NCBI RefSeq assembly: GCF_010726955.1
Contig: NZ_AP022603.1
Coordinates: 1,302,001-1,366,000 of the forward strand
Length of the DNA stretch: 64,000 bases
From: Mycolicibacterium fallax
GTDB taxonomy: Bacteria; Actinomycetota; Actinomycetes; Mycobacteriales; Mycobacteriaceae
Reading direction: 5' to 3'
Positions 17,167 to 27,722 of the stretch are shown one piece after another; the stretch's first letter is position 1; every line of letters starts with the position of its first letter. Under the pieces are notes generated by a model. That model was given only the letters and a program-made list of their open reading frames with translations. It was not told the origin of the DNA and made no database searches. Position numbers and translations under genes: made by a program.

Positions 17167-18292
17167 CGAGCGGCACGACGCGGACGGGCACACCGTAGGT
17201 CGAGGCGTGCACCACCATGCCGTCACCGATGTAGATGCTGGTGTGCGAGGCGTCGGAGTAGTGGTTCACCACGTCGCCGGGCTGCAGCTGATCCCGGGAC
17301 ACCGCCTGGCCGCCGGCGGCCAGCGCGTAGCTGGAGTGCGGCAGGCCGATGCCGGCCTGCTGGTAGGCCCACATCACCAGGCCGGAGCAGTCGAACGCGC
17401 CGGGGCCCGAACCGCCCCAGCTGTACGGCGAGCCGATCCGGCTCAGCGCGGCCTGCACCACCGTCGAACCGACCGGGTTGCCGCCGGGCATCGGGGCCAC
17501 GTCACCGGGCGGCAGATCCCCGGGGGCGCCCGGGCCGGGGTCGGCGGGCGGCTGCGCCTCGGGCGGCAGGCCGGGAGCCGGCGGGGCGGCAAGAATGTCG
17601 GGGCCGGGCGGGGCCGGCGGCGCGGGCACCGGTCCGGGATCGGCGAGCGCGACGCGCTGCTGCGGGGTCAGCAGGTTGTACTGCGAGCGGACCACCGCGA
17701 TCTTGAGCTGCAGGTCGCTCTGCTTGGCCATCAGCCCGGCCCGCACGGTGGCGGCCTGCTCGGCGGCGGTCTTGGCGTCGGCGGCGGACTTGGCCGAGGC
17801 GGCCTCGGCCTTGGTGGTCTCTTCGCGCGCGGCGCGGAAGTCCGTCATGGTCTGGGTCATGTAGGTGCCGATGGCGTGCTGGACGCTCAGCCGATCGATC
17901 AGGTTCTGCGGTGAGGTCGCAACCAGCACGGCGTTCATGTCGTCGGTGCGACCGCCCATATAGCTGGCGACAGCGAAGTCGTCGACGCTGGTCTGGTAGT
18001 TCCCGAGCCGGGTGCGCGCGCTCTCCAGCGCGGCCTGATCACCGACATGCTGCTGCTCGGCGGCGGTCTGCTCGGCAAGCTTGGTGGTGAGGTCGATCTG
18101 GGCGGCGTTGACGGCCTCACTGACCTGCTCGGCCTGCCGGGACAGCTCGTTGAGTTTCGCCAGCGCGTCCTGTGCCGGGTCGGCGTAGCCGACCGTGATC
18201 AACGAGGCGGAAAGTACGCCGACGCCGACGAATACACCGACCGCCGGTCGTTTGAGCACGCGTTTGACCAGGTCAGAGCTAACAAGCCTCAA
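17129..18292 (-). CDS. ripC: NlpC/P60 peptidoglycan hydrolase RipC-like
   Basis: Secreted D,L-endopeptidase of cell separation, Rv2190c/RipC-like, 387 residues. A signal segment (about 15-37, ending at ALITVGYADP-like sequence) is followed by a long coiled coil (about 38-200; LNELSRQAEQVSEAVNAAQ and further heptads), a Pro/Gly linker (about 215-270) and the NlpC/P60 domain. Catalytic C302 lies in FDCSGLVMWAY, His in DASHTSIYIGDG, and a polar third residue in the VVHASTYG strand. The coiled coil is the likely FtsX-docking or self-inhibiting part. TTG at 18292 is used because MRLV matches the known start; AAGGAC lies upstream. It has a long leader with OmpR-type half-sites. Confidence 0.9.
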   Translation of the reverse strand: MRLVSSDLVKRVLKRPAVGVFVGVGVLSASLITVGYADPAQDALAKLNELSRQAEQVSEAVNAAQIDLTTKLAEQTAAEQQHVGDQAALESARTRLGNYQTSVDDFAVASYMGGRTDDMNAVLVATSPQNLIDRLSVQHAIGTYMTQTMTDFRAAREETTKAEAASAKSAADAKTAAEQAATVRAGLMAKQSDLQLKIAVVRSQYNLLTPQQRVALADPGPVPAPPAPPGPDILAAPPAPGLPPEAQPPADPGPGAPGDLPPGDVAPMPGGNPVGSTVVQAALSRIGSPYSWGGSGPGAFDCSGLVMWAYQQAGIGLPHSSYALAAGGQAVSRDQLQPGDVVNHYSDASHTSIYIGDGMVVHASTYGVPVRVVPLDAAGPFYNARRY

Positions 18293-18420
18293 GAGTGTGT
18301 GTCCTTATACTGCCTTCGGCACGACGCTGACGCGTCACCACCGAGCCGCCTTAGGTCTCAAATAGGTTACGAAACGGTATCGGCGTTGTCCATCCCGCAG
18401 CTCCAATCTAACCCACGGTG
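18293..18420 (-). promoter_or_regulatory. Leader and promoter region of ripC
   Basis: About 125 bp lie between the ripC TTG and a TANNNT match (TAGATT on the minus strand near 18407-18412). Within it, GTTAC-N6-GTATC on the plus strand (near 18367-18382) has the 11-bp spacing of OmpR-family sites such as those of MtrA, which controls cell-wall hydrolases. Inference only. Confidence 0.35.
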
Positions 18421-18460
18421 ACCTGGCCTGCCAGCCGACGCGAACACCCCCAGCACTCTC

Positions 18461-18817
18461 TCAGGCAGCGCCGGAGCGGCCACCGGGATGGATCGGTACC
18501 AGCCGCAGCCGTGGTGCCATGCCCGCCTCGGCGAGCACCTCCAGTGCCGCCCGCTCATCGGCCAGCAAACTTTCCGGCGTGCCGAGCAGCACACTGACCA
18601 CGCACTCGCGGCAGCCCGGGCCGCGCACCGCACAGTCATCGCAGTCGATCAGCATCGGCTCGTCGTCGCCGGCGCGGTCCTGCTCGCGCGGGGGTTCGGG
18701 GGGTCGGATCTGCTCGGGGGGTCGGATCTGCTCGGGGGGTCGGATCTGCTCGGGGCGTCGGGTCTGCTCGGGGCGTCGGATCTGCTCGGGGCGTCGGATC
18801 TGCTCGGGATGTCCCAT
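18461..18817 (-). CDS. Small cysteine-rich conserved protein with an N-terminal hexapeptide repeat
   Basis: 118 residues if begun at the ATG at 18817. The conserved part starts at MLIDCDDC (ATG at 18655) and reads DCDDCAVRGPGCRECVVSVLL: four cysteines in two CxxC pairs, typical of a small zinc ribbon, then a helical EERAALEVL-like stretch and LRLVPIHPG. I remember similar small proteins next to this nuclease gene across actinobacteria, usually without annotation. The first part, residues 4-39, is six copies of PEQIR(R/P) from an 18-bp minisatellite. Whether translation starts before or after the repeats is open: the core alone would be 64 residues. Function unknown. Confidence 0.7.
   Translation of the reverse strand: MGHPEQIRRPEQIRRPEQTRRPEQIRPPEQIRPPEQIRPPEPPREQDRAGDDEPMLIDCDDCAVRGPGCRECVVSVLLGTPESLLADERAALEVLAEAGMAPRLRLVPIHPGGRSGAA
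18701..18808. repeat. 18-bp minisatellite, six copies
   Basis: Six contiguous 18-bp units of the type GGGTCGGATCTGCTCGGG run from 18701 to 18808. The first three are identical; the last three begin GCGTCG and one has a g for a. The unit length is a multiple of three, so copy changes keep the minus-strand frame (PEQIRR or PEQIRP per unit). There are no spacers, so it is not CRISPR. Confidence 0.92.
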
Positions 18818-18930
18818 CTGCACTGTCCCTTCGTCTGCGGCCCGGCCGATCCGGGTCTGCGCGGCTGTTCGGGACGCTAGATGAGGGCACCGACAGCCCC
18901 GGGTGCGGCGAGCTTGTCGGCCCGGGCGAT

Positions 18931-18936
18931 TAACGT
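18931..18936 (+). promoter_or_regulatory. -10 element for the leaderless nuclease gene
   Basis: TAACGT lies 8 bases before the GTG at 18945, giving a predicted leaderless transcript and supporting that start over the GTG at 18903. Confidence 0.45.
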
Positions 18937-18944
18937 CACCGACC

Positions 18945-20762
18945 GTGCCCCGCGATGGCAGCGCGCAGCTGAGTTTCGCCGACCTCGACGCCGACCTCGG
19001 CCTGATCGACACCACCTTCGTGGTGGTCGACCTGGAGACCACCGGTGGCAGCTCCAAGACCGACGGGATCACCGAGATCGGCGCGGTGAAGGTGCGCGGC
19101 GGCCGGGTGCTCGGCGAGTTCGCCACCCTGGTGGACCCGGGCCGCGCCATCCCGCCGCAGGTGGTGCAGCTGACCGGGATCACCACCGCCATGGTCCGTG
19201 ACGCACCGACCATCGACGCGGTGCTGCCGATGTTTCTGGAGTTCGCCCACGGCGCGGTGCTGGTGGCGCACAACGCCGGCTTCGACATCGGGTTCCTCAA
19301 GGCCGCCGCGGCGGACTGTGAGATCGACTGGCCCCGGCCGCAGGTGCTGTGCACGGTGAAGCTGGCCCGCCGGGTGCTGTCCCGCGAGGAGGCACCCAGT
19401 GTTCGGCTGGCCACCCTCGCCGGATTGTTCGGCACCGCCTGTCAACCCACCCACCGCGCCCTCGACGACGCCCGCACCACCGTCGAGGTGCTGCACGCGC
19501 TGATCGAGCGGGTCGGCAACCAGGGCATCCACAACCTCGCCGAGCTGCGCGGATACCTGCCCGACGTCACCCCGGCGCAACGCCGGAAGCGGACGCTGGC
19601 CCAGGGGCTGCCGCACCGGCCCGGGGTGTACCTGTTCCGGGGGCCCGGCGGCGAGGTGCTCTACGTCGGCACTGCGGTCGACCTGCGGCGACGGGTCGGC
19701 CAGTACTTCACCGGCGCCGACCCGCGCGGCCGGATCAAGGAGATGGTCAACCTCGCCGAGGCGGTCGATCACGTGGAGTGCGCGCACGCCCTGGAGGCCG
19801 GGGTGCGCGAGCTGCGACTGCTGGCCGCGCACGCCCCGCCCTACAACCGGCGGTCCCGATTCCCGCACCGCTGGTGGTGGGTGCGGCTGACCGACGAACC
19901 GTTTCCGCGGTTCTCGGTGGTGCGACGGCCCGGCCACGACCGGGTGATCGGGCCGTTTCGGGCACGCTCGGACGCCGCCGACACCGCGGCGCTGCTGGCC
20001 CGGTTCACCGGGGTGCGCAGCTGCACCGGACGGCTGGGCCGCGGCGCCCGGCACGCCTGCCCGGACCGGGAGGTGGCGCCGTGCCCGGCCGGCCGGGACC
20101 TCACCGCCACCGAGTACGCCACCGCGGTGGCCACGGCCGGCGACGTCATCGAGGGCCGCTGCGCCGGCCCGCTGGCCGCGGCGATCGCCCGGGTGGGTGA
20201 GCTGGCGGCCGCCGGCCGCTACGAGAACGCCGCCCGGCTGCGCGATCAGGCCGCCACCGCGGCGGAGGGACTGTGGCGCGGCCAGCGACTGCGCACCCTG
20301 GCCGGGCTCGACGAGCTGGTGGCGGCCCGGCCCGCGGACGGCGGCGGGTGGGAGCTGGCGGTGATCCGCCGGGGCCGGCTGGCCGCCGCCGGGAACGCGG
20401 CGCGCGGTGTACCACCGATGCCGGTGATCGACGCGTTGTGCGCGGCGGCGCAGACCGTGTTGCCGGCGGCTGAACCGTTGGGCGGCGCGCTGGTGGAGGA
20501 GACCGGGCTGCTGGTCCGCTGGTTGACCGGACCGGGTGTGCGCATCGTGCGCGCCACCGACGGCTGGGCCACCCCGCTGGGCGCCGCCGGGCGCTGGGCG
20601 CAGTGGGCGGCCACCGCCCGGTCCGCCCGGCTGGCCGCCGAGCAGGCCCTGGCCGGGCAGTCCCCCGACGAGCTGCCCCGACGGACGCATCCCGGCGCGC
20701 AGGCGGCGCCGTGGCGCGGCCCGACCGAGCGCCCGGGCCCGACGACTAACGCCGCTGGGTGA
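18945..20762 (+). CDS. DnaQ-type exonuclease fused to a GIY-YIG (UvrC/Cho-like) nuclease, Rv2191-like
   Basis: A 605-residue fusion probably acting in DNA repair. Residues about 24-190 form a DEDDh exonuclease: VVVDLETTG (D29, E31), [11 protein letters not shown], and [10 protein letters not shown] with the last His and Asp. Residues about 222-300 are a GIY-YIG endonuclease: [19 protein letters not shown], then RRRVGQYF. A Cys-containing and UvrB-binding-like helical part follows ([19 protein letters not shown], about 410-430). The layout matches E. coli Cho/UvrC N-terminal nuclease plus an exonuclease, as in Rv2191. GTG at 18945 is preferred for homology and the leaderless promoter. The 3' end overlaps trpD tail to tail by 17 bp. 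Confidence 0.87.
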   Translation: MPRDGSAQLSFADLDADLGLIDTTFVVVDLETTGGSSKTDGITEIGAVKVRGGRVLGEFATLVDPGRAIPPQVVQLTGITTAMVRDAPTIDAVLPMFLEFAHGAVLVAHNAGFDIGFLKAAAADCEIDWPRPQVLCTVKLARRVLSREEAPSVRLATLAGLFGTACQPTHRALDDARTTVEVLHALIERVGNQGIHNLAELRGYLPDVTPAQRRKRTLAQGLPHRPGVYLFRGPGGEVLYVGTAVDLRRRVGQYFTGADPRGRIKEMVNLAEAVDHVECAHALEAGVRELRLLAAHAPPYNRRSRFPHRWWWVRLTDEPFPRFSVVRRPGHDRVIGPFRARSDAADTAALLARFTGVRSCTGRLGRGARHACPDREVAPCPAGRDLTATEYATAVATAGDVIEGRCAGPLAAAIARVGELAAAGRYENAARLRDQAATAAEGLWRGQRLRTLAGLDELVAARPADGGGWELAVIRRGRLAAAGNAARGVPPMPVIDALCAAAQTVLPAAEPLGGALVEETGLLVRWLTGPGVRIVRATDGWATPLGAAGRWAQWAATARSARLAAEQALAGQSPDELPRRTHPGAQAAPWRGPTERPGPTTNAAG

Positions 20763-21819
20763 ACGTGGCCCAGCGGGCGAGCAGCCGGCCGGCCGCACCG
20801 GAGTCGATGGCCTCGGCGGCCTTGGCCAGTCCGCGCTCCCAGGACGGCACCCAGCCCGCGTCCGAGGACAGCCCGGCGTAGGCGACCAGCGCGCCCGCGG
20901 CGTTGAGGATCACCGCGTCGCGCACCGGACCCGTCGCACCGGAGAACACCGCGCGCGCCTCGGCCGCGTTCGCCGCGGCATCCCCGCCGATCAGCTCCGA
21001 CACCTGCGCCCGCGGAAAGCCGAACCCGGCCGGGTCAAAGGTCAGCCGGTCGATGGTCCCGGCCTGCACCCGCCAGATGGTCGAGGTGGTGGTGGTCGTC
21101 AGCTCATCGAGGCCGTCGTCGCCGTGCACCACCAGCACGCTGCAGCGCCGCGCGGCGAACACCCCGGCCATCACCTCGGCCAGGTCCCCGAACGCGCAGC
21201 CGATCAGGCCGGCCCGCGGGGCGGCCGGGTTGGTCAGCGGACCGAGCAGGTTGAACACCGTCGGCACGCCGATCTCCCGGCGGGCCACCGCGGCATGCCG
21301 GTAGGACGGGTGCACCAGCGGCGCGAACGCAAAGCCGATGCCGATCTCCTCGACGCACCGGGCCACCTCGTCGGGCTCCAGCTCGACCCGGACGCCGAGC
21401 GCCTCCAGGGTGTCCGCACCGCCGGACAGCGAGGATGCCGCCCGGTTGCCGTGCTTGACCACCGGGACGCCGGTCGCGGCGACCACGATGGCGGCCATCG
21501 TGGACAGGTTGACGGTGTTGGCGCCGTCGCCGCCGGTGCCCACGATGTCGACGGTCTCGTGGCCGATCCGGTCGGTCGGCAGCCGCCGCGCGTGCGCGAG
21601 CATGGTGTCGGCCAACTCCCCCACTTCGGCCGAGGTGGGGCCCTTCATCTTCATCGACACGCCGAAGGCGGCAATCTGAGCCGGGCTGGCAGACCCGGTC
21701 ATGATCTGCTCCATCGCCCAGGCCGACTGGCCCGGTAACAGCGTCTGAGATTCGGTCAATCGGCCCAGGACCTGCGGCCATGTGGTCTGGATGTCGGGTT
21801 CCCGGGGGGTCACACTCAC
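20746..21819 (-). CDS. trpD: Anthranilate phosphoribosyltransferase
   Basis: Second committed step of tryptophan synthesis: anthranilate plus PRPP gives phosphoribosylanthranilate in the cytosol. 357 residues, usual length. [17 protein letters not shown] (about 90-106) binds PRPP and Mg, [11 protein letters not shown] (about 120-130) binds anthranilate, and the LLGPLTNPA segment (about 193-201) is the second conserved loop. GTG at 21819. It is separated from the other trp genes, as in M. tuberculosis, and is divergent from ctaE across 111 bp. Confidence 0.93.
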   Translation of the reverse strand: MSVTPREPDIQTTWPQVLGRLTESQTLLPGQSAWAMEQIMTGSASPAQIAAFGVSMKMKGPTSAEVGELADTMLAHARRLPTDRIGHETVDIVGTGGDGANTVNLSTMAAIVVAATGVPVVKHGNRAASSLSGGADTLEALGVRVELEPDEVARCVEEIGIGFAFAPLVHPSYRHAAVARREIGVPTVFNLLGPLTNPAAPRAGLIGCAFGDLAEVMAGVFAARRCSVLVVHGDDGLDELTTTTTSTIWRVQAGTIDRLTFDPAGFGFPRAQVSELIGGDAAANAAEARAVFSGATGPVRDAVILNAAGALVAYAGLSSDAGWVPSWERGLAKAAEAIDSGAAGRLLARWATFTQRR

Positions 21820-21825
21820 CGGTAA

Positions 21826-22545
<720 letters not shown>

Positions 22546-22615
22546 GGTCGCAGTGACCCACGAGACGAATCCCCTGACCAAACAGCCCCAGCCCCCAACG
22601 GACAGGAGTGCTCGG

Positions 22616-23452
22616 TTGAAGAGTTCGCGGTTGTTCCCATCGACCGGCGGAGCCCGGTCCCGACGCCGGCTGCGACGCCGGCTGACGGCCGGCGTACTGC
22701 TCGTCGCTGCATTGGGCTTCGCCGGCGGCCTGGCCGCGGTGTTGACCCCGCAGCCCCAGGTCGCCGTCGCCGACGAGTCCCAGTCGGCGCTGCTGCGTGA
22801 GGGCAAGCAGCTGTTCGAAACCTCGTGTGTGTCCTGCCACGGCGCCAACCTGCAGGGGGTGTCCGATCGCGGGCCCAGCCTGATCGGTGTCGGCGAGGCC
22901 GCGACGTACTTCCAGGTCTCCACCGGCCGGATGCCGGCGATGAGCCTGAACTCGCAGGCCCCCGCCAAGGACCCGGCCTTCGACGACCACCAGACCGACG
23001 CCCTTGGCGCCTACATCCAGGCCAACGGCGGCGGCCCGCTGGTGCCCCGCGACGCCGACGGTTCGATCTCCTCGGAGTCGCTGATCGGCCCCAACGTGGC
23101 CCGCGGCGGTGACCTGTTCCGCCTGAACTGCGCGTCCTGCCACAACTTCACCGGTAAGGGCGGCGCGCTGTCCTCCGGCAAATGGGCACCGGATCTGGGC
23201 AACATCGCCCCGGCCGGCATCTACACCGCGATGCTGACCGGCCCGCAGAACATGCCGAAGTTCTCCGACCGTCAGCTGACGCCGGAGGAGAAGAAGGACA
23301 TCATCGGCTACGTCCACGACGCGACCATCAGCCCGAGCCCCGGCGGCTACGGCCTGGGTGGCTTCGGCCCGACCTCGGAGGCCACCTTCATGTGGTTTGT
23401 CGGCATGGTCGCCATGATCGGTCTGGCCATGTGGATCGGAGCACGAGCATGA
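22616..23452 (+). CDS. qcrC: Di-heme cytochrome c subunit QcrC of the bcc complex
   Basis: Membrane-anchored di-heme cytochrome c that passes electrons directly from the bcc complex to CuA of CtaC, replacing soluble cytochrome c. 278 residues. An N-terminal anchor (about 20-43) is followed by two heme sites, CVSCH (71-75) and CASCH (172-176), each with a later Met ligand region (GRMPAM and [10 protein letters not shown]), and a C-terminal membrane helix ([20 protein letters not shown]). TTG at 22616 is chosen because AGGAG lies 7 bases upstream and the length then matches M. tuberculosis QcrC (280). A GTG at 22553, also with a GAGG upstream, is the alternative. The stop overlaps qcrA (ATGA). 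Confidence 0.92.
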   Translation: MKSSRLFPSTGGARSRRRLRRRLTAGVLLVAALGFAGGLAAVLTPQPQVAVADESQSALLREGKQLFETSCVSCHGANLQGVSDRGPSLIGVGEAATYFQVSTGRMPAMSLNSQAPAKDPAFDDHQTDALGAYIQANGGGPLVPRDADGSISSESLIGPNVARGGDLFRLNCASCHNFTGKGGALSSGKWAPDLGNIAPAGIYTAMLTGPQNMPKFSDRQLTPEEKKDIIGYVHDATISPSPGGYGLGGFGPTSEATFMWFVGMVAMIGLAMWIGARA

Positions 23453-24609
23453 GTGACAGCCACGACATCCCCACCGACGAGCAACTCGCCGCGATGTCGC
23501 GGGAAGAACTGGTCGAGCTCGGTGGCCGGATCGACGGCGTCGAAACCGTCTTCAAGGAGAACCGCTGGCCCGTCGAGGGCACCCGCGCGGAGAAGCGTGC
23601 CGAGCGCCTGGTCGCGCTGTGGCTGCTGATCGGCGGCGTCGCCGGCCTCGCGCTGCTGCTGATCTTCCTGTTCTGGCCGTGGGAGTACAAGGCCGCCGGC
23701 GAGGAGGGCAACTTCCTCTACAACCTGGCCACCCCGCTCTACGGGCTGACCTTCGGACTGTCCGTGCTGGCCATCGGCGTCGGCGCGGTGCTGTTCCAGA
23801 AGAAGTTCATCCCGGAGGAGATCTCCATCCAGCAGCGCCACGACGGCGCGTCCCCCGAGATCGACCGCAAGACCATCGCGGCCAACCTCACCGACGCGCT
23901 GGAGGGTTCGACCATCAAGCGGCGCAAGATGATCGGCGCCTCGCTGGGCCTGGCGCTGGGCACCTTCGGCCTGGGCACCGTGGTGGCCGGCGTGGGCGGC
24001 CTGATCAAGAACCCGTGGAAGCCGGTCGTGCAGACCGCCGAGGGCAAGAAGGCCGTGCTGTGGACCTCGGGCTGGACCCCGCGGTTCCACGGCGAGACCA
24101 TCTACCTGGCCCGGGCCACCGGTGACAGCCACTCCCCGTTCATCCGGATGCGGGCCGAGGATCTCGATGCCGGCGGCATGGAGACCGTCTTCCCGTGGCG
24201 CGTCTCCGACGGCGAGGGCACCGATTCCGAATCGCACGGCAAGCTGGCCGGCATCCTGATGGGTGTCCGCAACCCGGTGATGCTGATCCGCATCCGCCCC
24301 GAGGACGCCCACAAGGTCGTCAAGCGCAAGGGCCAGGAGAGCTTCAACTTCGGCGACCTGTTCGCCTACACCAAGGTGTGCTCGCACCTGGGCTGCCCCT
24401 CCTCGCTCTACGAGCAGCAGACCTACCGGATCCTGTGCCCGTGCCACCAGTCGCAGTTCGACGCGCTGAGCTACGCCAAGCCGATCTTCGGCCCGGCCGC
24501 GCGGGCGCTGGCACAACTTCCGATCACCATCGATCAGGACGGGTATCTGGTCGCCAACGGTGACTTCATCGAACCCGTCGGACCGGCCTTCTGGGAGCGC
24601 AAGTCATGA
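23449..24609 (+). CDS. qcrA: Rieske iron-sulfur subunit QcrA
   Basis: Rieske [2Fe-2S] protein of cytochrome bcc, 386 residues; the actinobacterial type has three membrane helices (about 61-82, 98-120, 160-185). The cluster ligands are C311 and H313 in CSHLGC and C330 and H333 in CPCH, with C316 and C332 as the expected disulfide. The C-terminal [17 protein letters not shown] strand completes the Rieske fold. ATG overlaps the qcrC stop and its own stop overlaps the qcrB start (ATGA both), so the three subunits are translated in a coupled series. Confidence 0.95.
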   Translation: MSDSHDIPTDEQLAAMSREELVELGGRIDGVETVFKENRWPVEGTRAEKRAERLVALWLLIGGVAGLALLLIFLFWPWEYKAAGEEGNFLYNLATPLYGLTFGLSVLAIGVGAVLFQKKFIPEEISIQQRHDGASPEIDRKTIAANLTDALEGSTIKRRKMIGASLGLALGTFGLGTVVAGVGGLIKNPWKPVVQTAEGKKAVLWTSGWTPRFHGETIYLARATGDSHSPFIRMRAEDLDAGGMETVFPWRVSDGEGTDSESHGKLAGILMGVRNPVMLIRIRPEDAHKVVKRKGQESFNFGDLFAYTKVCSHLGCPSSLYEQQTYRILCPCHQSQFDALSYAKPIFGPAARALAQLPITIDQDGYLVANGDFIEPVGPAFWERKS

Positions 24610-26276
24610 GTTCGAAAATTGGTGAGCGGTTGGCCAAGCAAGGCAACGAAATCGATTCCCGGTACCACCCGTCGGCCGCGGTACGCCGCCAGCTGAACAA
24701 GGTGTTCCCCACCCACTGGTCGTTCCTGCTGGGTGAGATCGCCATGTACAGCTTCATCGTGCTGCTGATCACCGGCGTGTACCTGACCCTGTTCTTCGAC
24801 CCGTCGATGGCCGAGGTCACCTACAACGGTGTGTACCAGCCGCTGCGCGGCATCGAGATGTCCAAGGCCTACGCCTCCACGCTGGACATCAGCTTCGAGG
24901 TTCGCGGCGGCCTGTTCGTCCGCCAGGTGCACCACTGGGCGGCGCTGATGTTCGCGGCGTCGATCATGGTCCACCTCGCCCGGATCTTCTTCACCGGCGC
25001 GTTCCGGCGCCCGCGTGAGGCGAACTGGGTGATCGGCACCCTGCTGCTGATCCTGGCCATGTTCGAGGGCTACTTCGGCTACTCGCTGCCCGACGACCTG
25101 CTGTCCGGCATCGGTATGCGGGCCGCGCTGTCGTCCATCACCCTGGGCATGCCGGTGATCGGCTCCTGGCTGCACTGGGCGCTGTTCGGCGGTGACTTCC
25201 CCTGTGGCGGCGTCGGCTACGAGTGCGAGGCGTCTGGGGCGGGCATCATCATCCCCCGGATGTACGCCCTGCACATCCTGTTGATCCCGGGCATCATCCT
25301 GGCCCTGATCGGCATCCACCTGGCGATGGTGTGGTTCCAGAAGCACACCCAGTTCCCCGGCCCCGGCCGTACCGAGCAGAACGTCGTCGGCGTTCGCGTC
25401 ATGCCGGTGTTCGCGGTCAAGTCCGGTGCGTTCTTCGCGATCACGGTCGGCGTGCTGGGTCTGATGGGTGGGTTGATGACCATCAACCCGGTCTGGACAC
25501 TCGGGCCCTACAAGCCATCGCAGATTTCGGCGGGCAGCCAGCCGGACTTCTACATGATGTGGACGGAAGGCCTGGCGCGTATCTGGCCGGCGTGGGAGTT
25601 CTACCCGTTCGGCCACACCATCCCGGCGGTGGTCTGGGTTGCGGTCATGATGGGCGTGATCTTCGTGATGCTCGGCGCGTGGCCGTTCCTGGAGAAGAAG
25701 TTCACCGGCGACCGTGCGCACCACAACCTGCTGCAGCGTCCGCGTGACGTGCCGGTGCGCACCGGTATCGGCGCCATGGCGATCGCGTTCTACATGGTGC
25801 TGACGCTGTCGGCCATGAACGACGTGATCGCGCTGAAGTTCCACATCTCGCTGAACGCGACGACCTGGATCGGCCGGATCGGCATGATCGTGCTGCCGGT
25901 GATCGTCTACTTCGTCACCTACCGGTGGGCCGTCGGCCTGCAGCGCAGTGACCGCGAGACCCTGGAGCACGGCATCGAGACCGGCATCATCAAGCGGACG
26001 CCCGAGGGTGCCTACATCGAGCTGCACCAGCCGCTCGGCCCGGTCGACGAGCACGGCCACCCGATTCCGCTGCCCTACGAGGGCGCTGCACTGCCCAAGC
26101 GGATGAACAAGCTGGGTGCCAGCGGCAAGCCGGGCTCCGGCAGCTTCCTGCGGGCGGATCCGCCGGCCGAGGACCAGGCGCTGGCCCGGGCCGATCACGA
26201 GTCCCACCATCGGGCGCTGACCGCGCTCAAGGAATACCAGGACGACGAGACCGCCGCGCGCGACGGCGATCACTGA
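24606..26276 (+). CDS. qcrB: Cytochrome b subunit QcrB of the bcc complex, with an unusual insert
   Basis: Menaquinol-oxidising cytochrome b with two b hemes, 556 residues including a hydrophilic C-terminal tail (from about 440). HHWAALMF and [10 protein letters not shown] give heme-ligand and cd-loop regions; [16 protein letters not shown] lies between helices. T320 in MMWTEGL corresponds to M. tuberculosis T313, the site changed in telacebec (Q203) resistance. After GGDFP (residue 199) there is an extra segment with C200 and C207 before [13 protein letters not shown]. tuberculosis and M. smegmatis, as I remember them, have only two or three residues here. The numbering agrees: 5 fewer N-terminal residues plus 12 extra gives +7. 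Last gene of ctaE-qcrCAB; a strong hairpin follows. Confidence 0.95.
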   Translation: MSSKIGERLAKQGNEIDSRYHPSAAVRRQLNKVFPTHWSFLLGEIAMYSFIVLLITGVYLTLFFDPSMAEVTYNGVYQPLRGIEMSKAYASTLDISFEVRGGLFVRQVHHWAALMFAASIMVHLARIFFTGAFRRPREANWVIGTLLLILAMFEGYFGYSLPDDLLSGIGMRAALSSITLGMPVIGSWLHWALFGGDFPCGGVGYECEASGAGIIIPRMYALHILLIPGIILALIGIHLAMVWFQKHTQFPGPGRTEQNVVGVRVMPVFAVKSGAFFAITVGVLGLMGGLMTINPVWTLGPYKPSQISAGSQPDFYMMWTEGLARIWPAWEFYPFGHTIPAVVWVAVMMGVIFVMLGAWPFLEKKFTGDRAHHNLLQRPRDVPVRTGIGAMAIAFYMVLTLSAMNDVIALKFHISLNATTWIGRIGMIVLPVIVYFVTYRWAVGLQRSDRETLEHGIETGIIKRTPEGAYIELHQPLGPVDEHGHPIPLPYEGAALPKRMNKLGASGKPGSGSFLRADPPAEDQALARADHESHHRALTALKEYQDDETAARDGDH

Positions 26277-26285
26277 TCGTTCACC

Positions 26286-26327
26286 AACGACGGTGGCCCG
26301 GGGAGCAATCCCCGGGCCACCGTCGTT
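26286..26327 (+). terminator. Hairpin ending the ctaE-qcrCAB operon
   Basis: A perfect 18-bp stem, 26286-26303 with 26310-26327, and a six-base loop (AGCAAT), starting 10 bp after the qcrB stop. The run of T after it is short, as is usual in mycobacteria. Confidence 0.8.
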
Positions 26328-26416
26328 TCTGCCACTCCCCTCCCCCACCGGCCGTCGGCAACCAGCCGACGCTCTCAGCCGCCAGCGGCCGGCCACCGGG
26401 TCTCAGCAAGCCGGTC

Positions 26417-27664
26417 TCAGAGCGCCGGCCGCGGTCCGGTCAGGGTGGCCGGCCGGCAGCACAGCGCCGTCAGGGCGCACAGCACCGCGGCGACCACGAA
26501 CGCGGCCTGCACGTTGAGCAGATCCGCGGTGCCGCCGAGCAGTGCGGCCGCCAGCGGGCGGGAACCGACAAAGCCGACCAGCCACAGCGCCATGATTCGA
26601 CCGCGCAGTTCCTCGGGGGCCCGCTCCTGGACCACGGTGGCCAGGCCGGTGGTCGCCCAGCCGAAGCCCAGGCCGGTGACCGCGAACCCGACGGCCGCGG
26701 CGGTCGGTGAGGTCACCAACGCCAGCATCGCGCAGCCCGCGGTGACCCCGGACAGACCCACCGAGGAGACCCGGGCCGACGCGAGCCGACCACCCAACAG
26801 GGCCAGCACGCCCATCCCGACGGCCGCCCCGATGCCGAACGCCGCGGACAGCAGTCCGACCAGCCGGGTGCCGCCACCGAGTTCCTCGGCCATCGACGGC
26901 GTCAGGGTGATCGGCGGGTCCGAGGCGATGCCGACCACCGTCACCGCCAGCAGGGCCAGCAGCAGCGGGCGGTCGCGCCAGACGTAGCGCAGCGCGGCGC
27001 GGACCCGGTCGTCGACCCCGCTGGAGCGCTCCGGGGGCGCCGGAAACCGGACCGCGACCAGCAGCAGGGCGAACACCAGGTGCAGCCCGGCGCTGACCGC
27101 GAACCCGCTGCCCACGCCCAGCTGGGCGGCCAGGTAGGCGCCCGACACCGGGCCGACGATCCGGCCGATGGTCATCGGGATGCTGTTCAGGGCCATCGCG
27201 GTGGGCAGTTCGCCGTCGCGGATCAGATTCGGCACGATGGACTGCATGGCCGGGCCACCCACCACGAACCCGAAGCCGACGATCAGCGAACCGACCAGCA
27301 CGGGGATCGCCGCGATGGATCCGGCCAGGTCGGAGTCGAGGTAGAACCAGGCGGCGGTGAAGCCGGAACCGAGGACGCAGATCACCCGTCCGAGCAAGAT
27401 CTGGCGGGCCGGGTCGCCGCGGTCGGCCCACTTTCCGCTGGTGGGCGTGAGGATCAGCTGCGGCCCGAACTGGACAACCCCGACCAGCCCGACCATCAGC
27501 GCCGATCCGGTGGCGTCGTACATCACGATGGCCGCGACAATGCCGTGCGTCCACACCGCGATGACCGAGGCCATCTTGCCCCAGAACAGTGCACCGAACG
27601 CCGGCGTGAAGATCAGTCTCAGCGCCCCGCGGGGTCGCGGCGGCGCGGTCGCTCCGGCGGTCAT
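26417..27664 (-). CDS. MFS exporter, EntS-like (MFS_3)
   Basis: A 415-residue transporter with twelve hydrophobic segments. The loop 2-3 motif reads GKWADRGDPARQILLG (about 76-91), and the second half repeats the pattern with GGRLASARV. It resembles the EntS/MFS_3 group of drug or siderophore exporters; the substrate cannot be told. It is placed between qcrB and the Rv2197c-like gene, where M. tuberculosis, as I recall, has no gene, so it is a lineage-specific insertion. An AT-rich perfect palindrome lies 58-95 bp before its ATG on the minus strand and probably controls it. Confidence 0.82.
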   Translation of the reverse strand: MTAGATAPPRPRGALRLIFTPAFGALFWGKMASVIAVWTHGIVAAIVMYDATGSALMVGLVGVVQFGPQLILTPTSGKWADRGDPARQILLGRVICVLGSGFTAAWFYLDSDLAGSIAAIPVLVGSLIVGFGFVVGGPAMQSIVPNLIRDGELPTAMALNSIPMTIGRIVGPVSGAYLAAQLGVGSGFAVSAGLHLVFALLLVAVRFPAPPERSSGVDDRVRAALRYVWRDRPLLLALLAVTVVGIASDPPITLTPSMAEELGGGTRLVGLLSAAFGIGAAVGMGVLALLGGRLASARVSSVGLSGVTAGCAMLALVTSPTAAAVGFAVTGLGFGWATTGLATVVQERAPEELRGRIMALWLVGFVGSRPLAAALLGGTADLLNVQAAFVVAAVLCALTALCCRPATLTGPRPAL

Positions 27665-27722
27665 CCGGAACCGTGGCCGGCCCGCGCGGAGCCGCGTCGC
27701 CGGCCGGTCAGAGCATCACACA

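Noticed and set aside
18701..18808. Short CRISPR-like array
   Set aside because: Repeats are contiguous with no spacers and are in frame as a hexapeptide repeat.
18818..19435. Upstream extension of the cysteine-rich gene to a 324-codon frame
   Set aside because: The extension is antisense to the DnaQ-type nuclease gene and has no family signature; the ATG at 18817 precedes the repeats.
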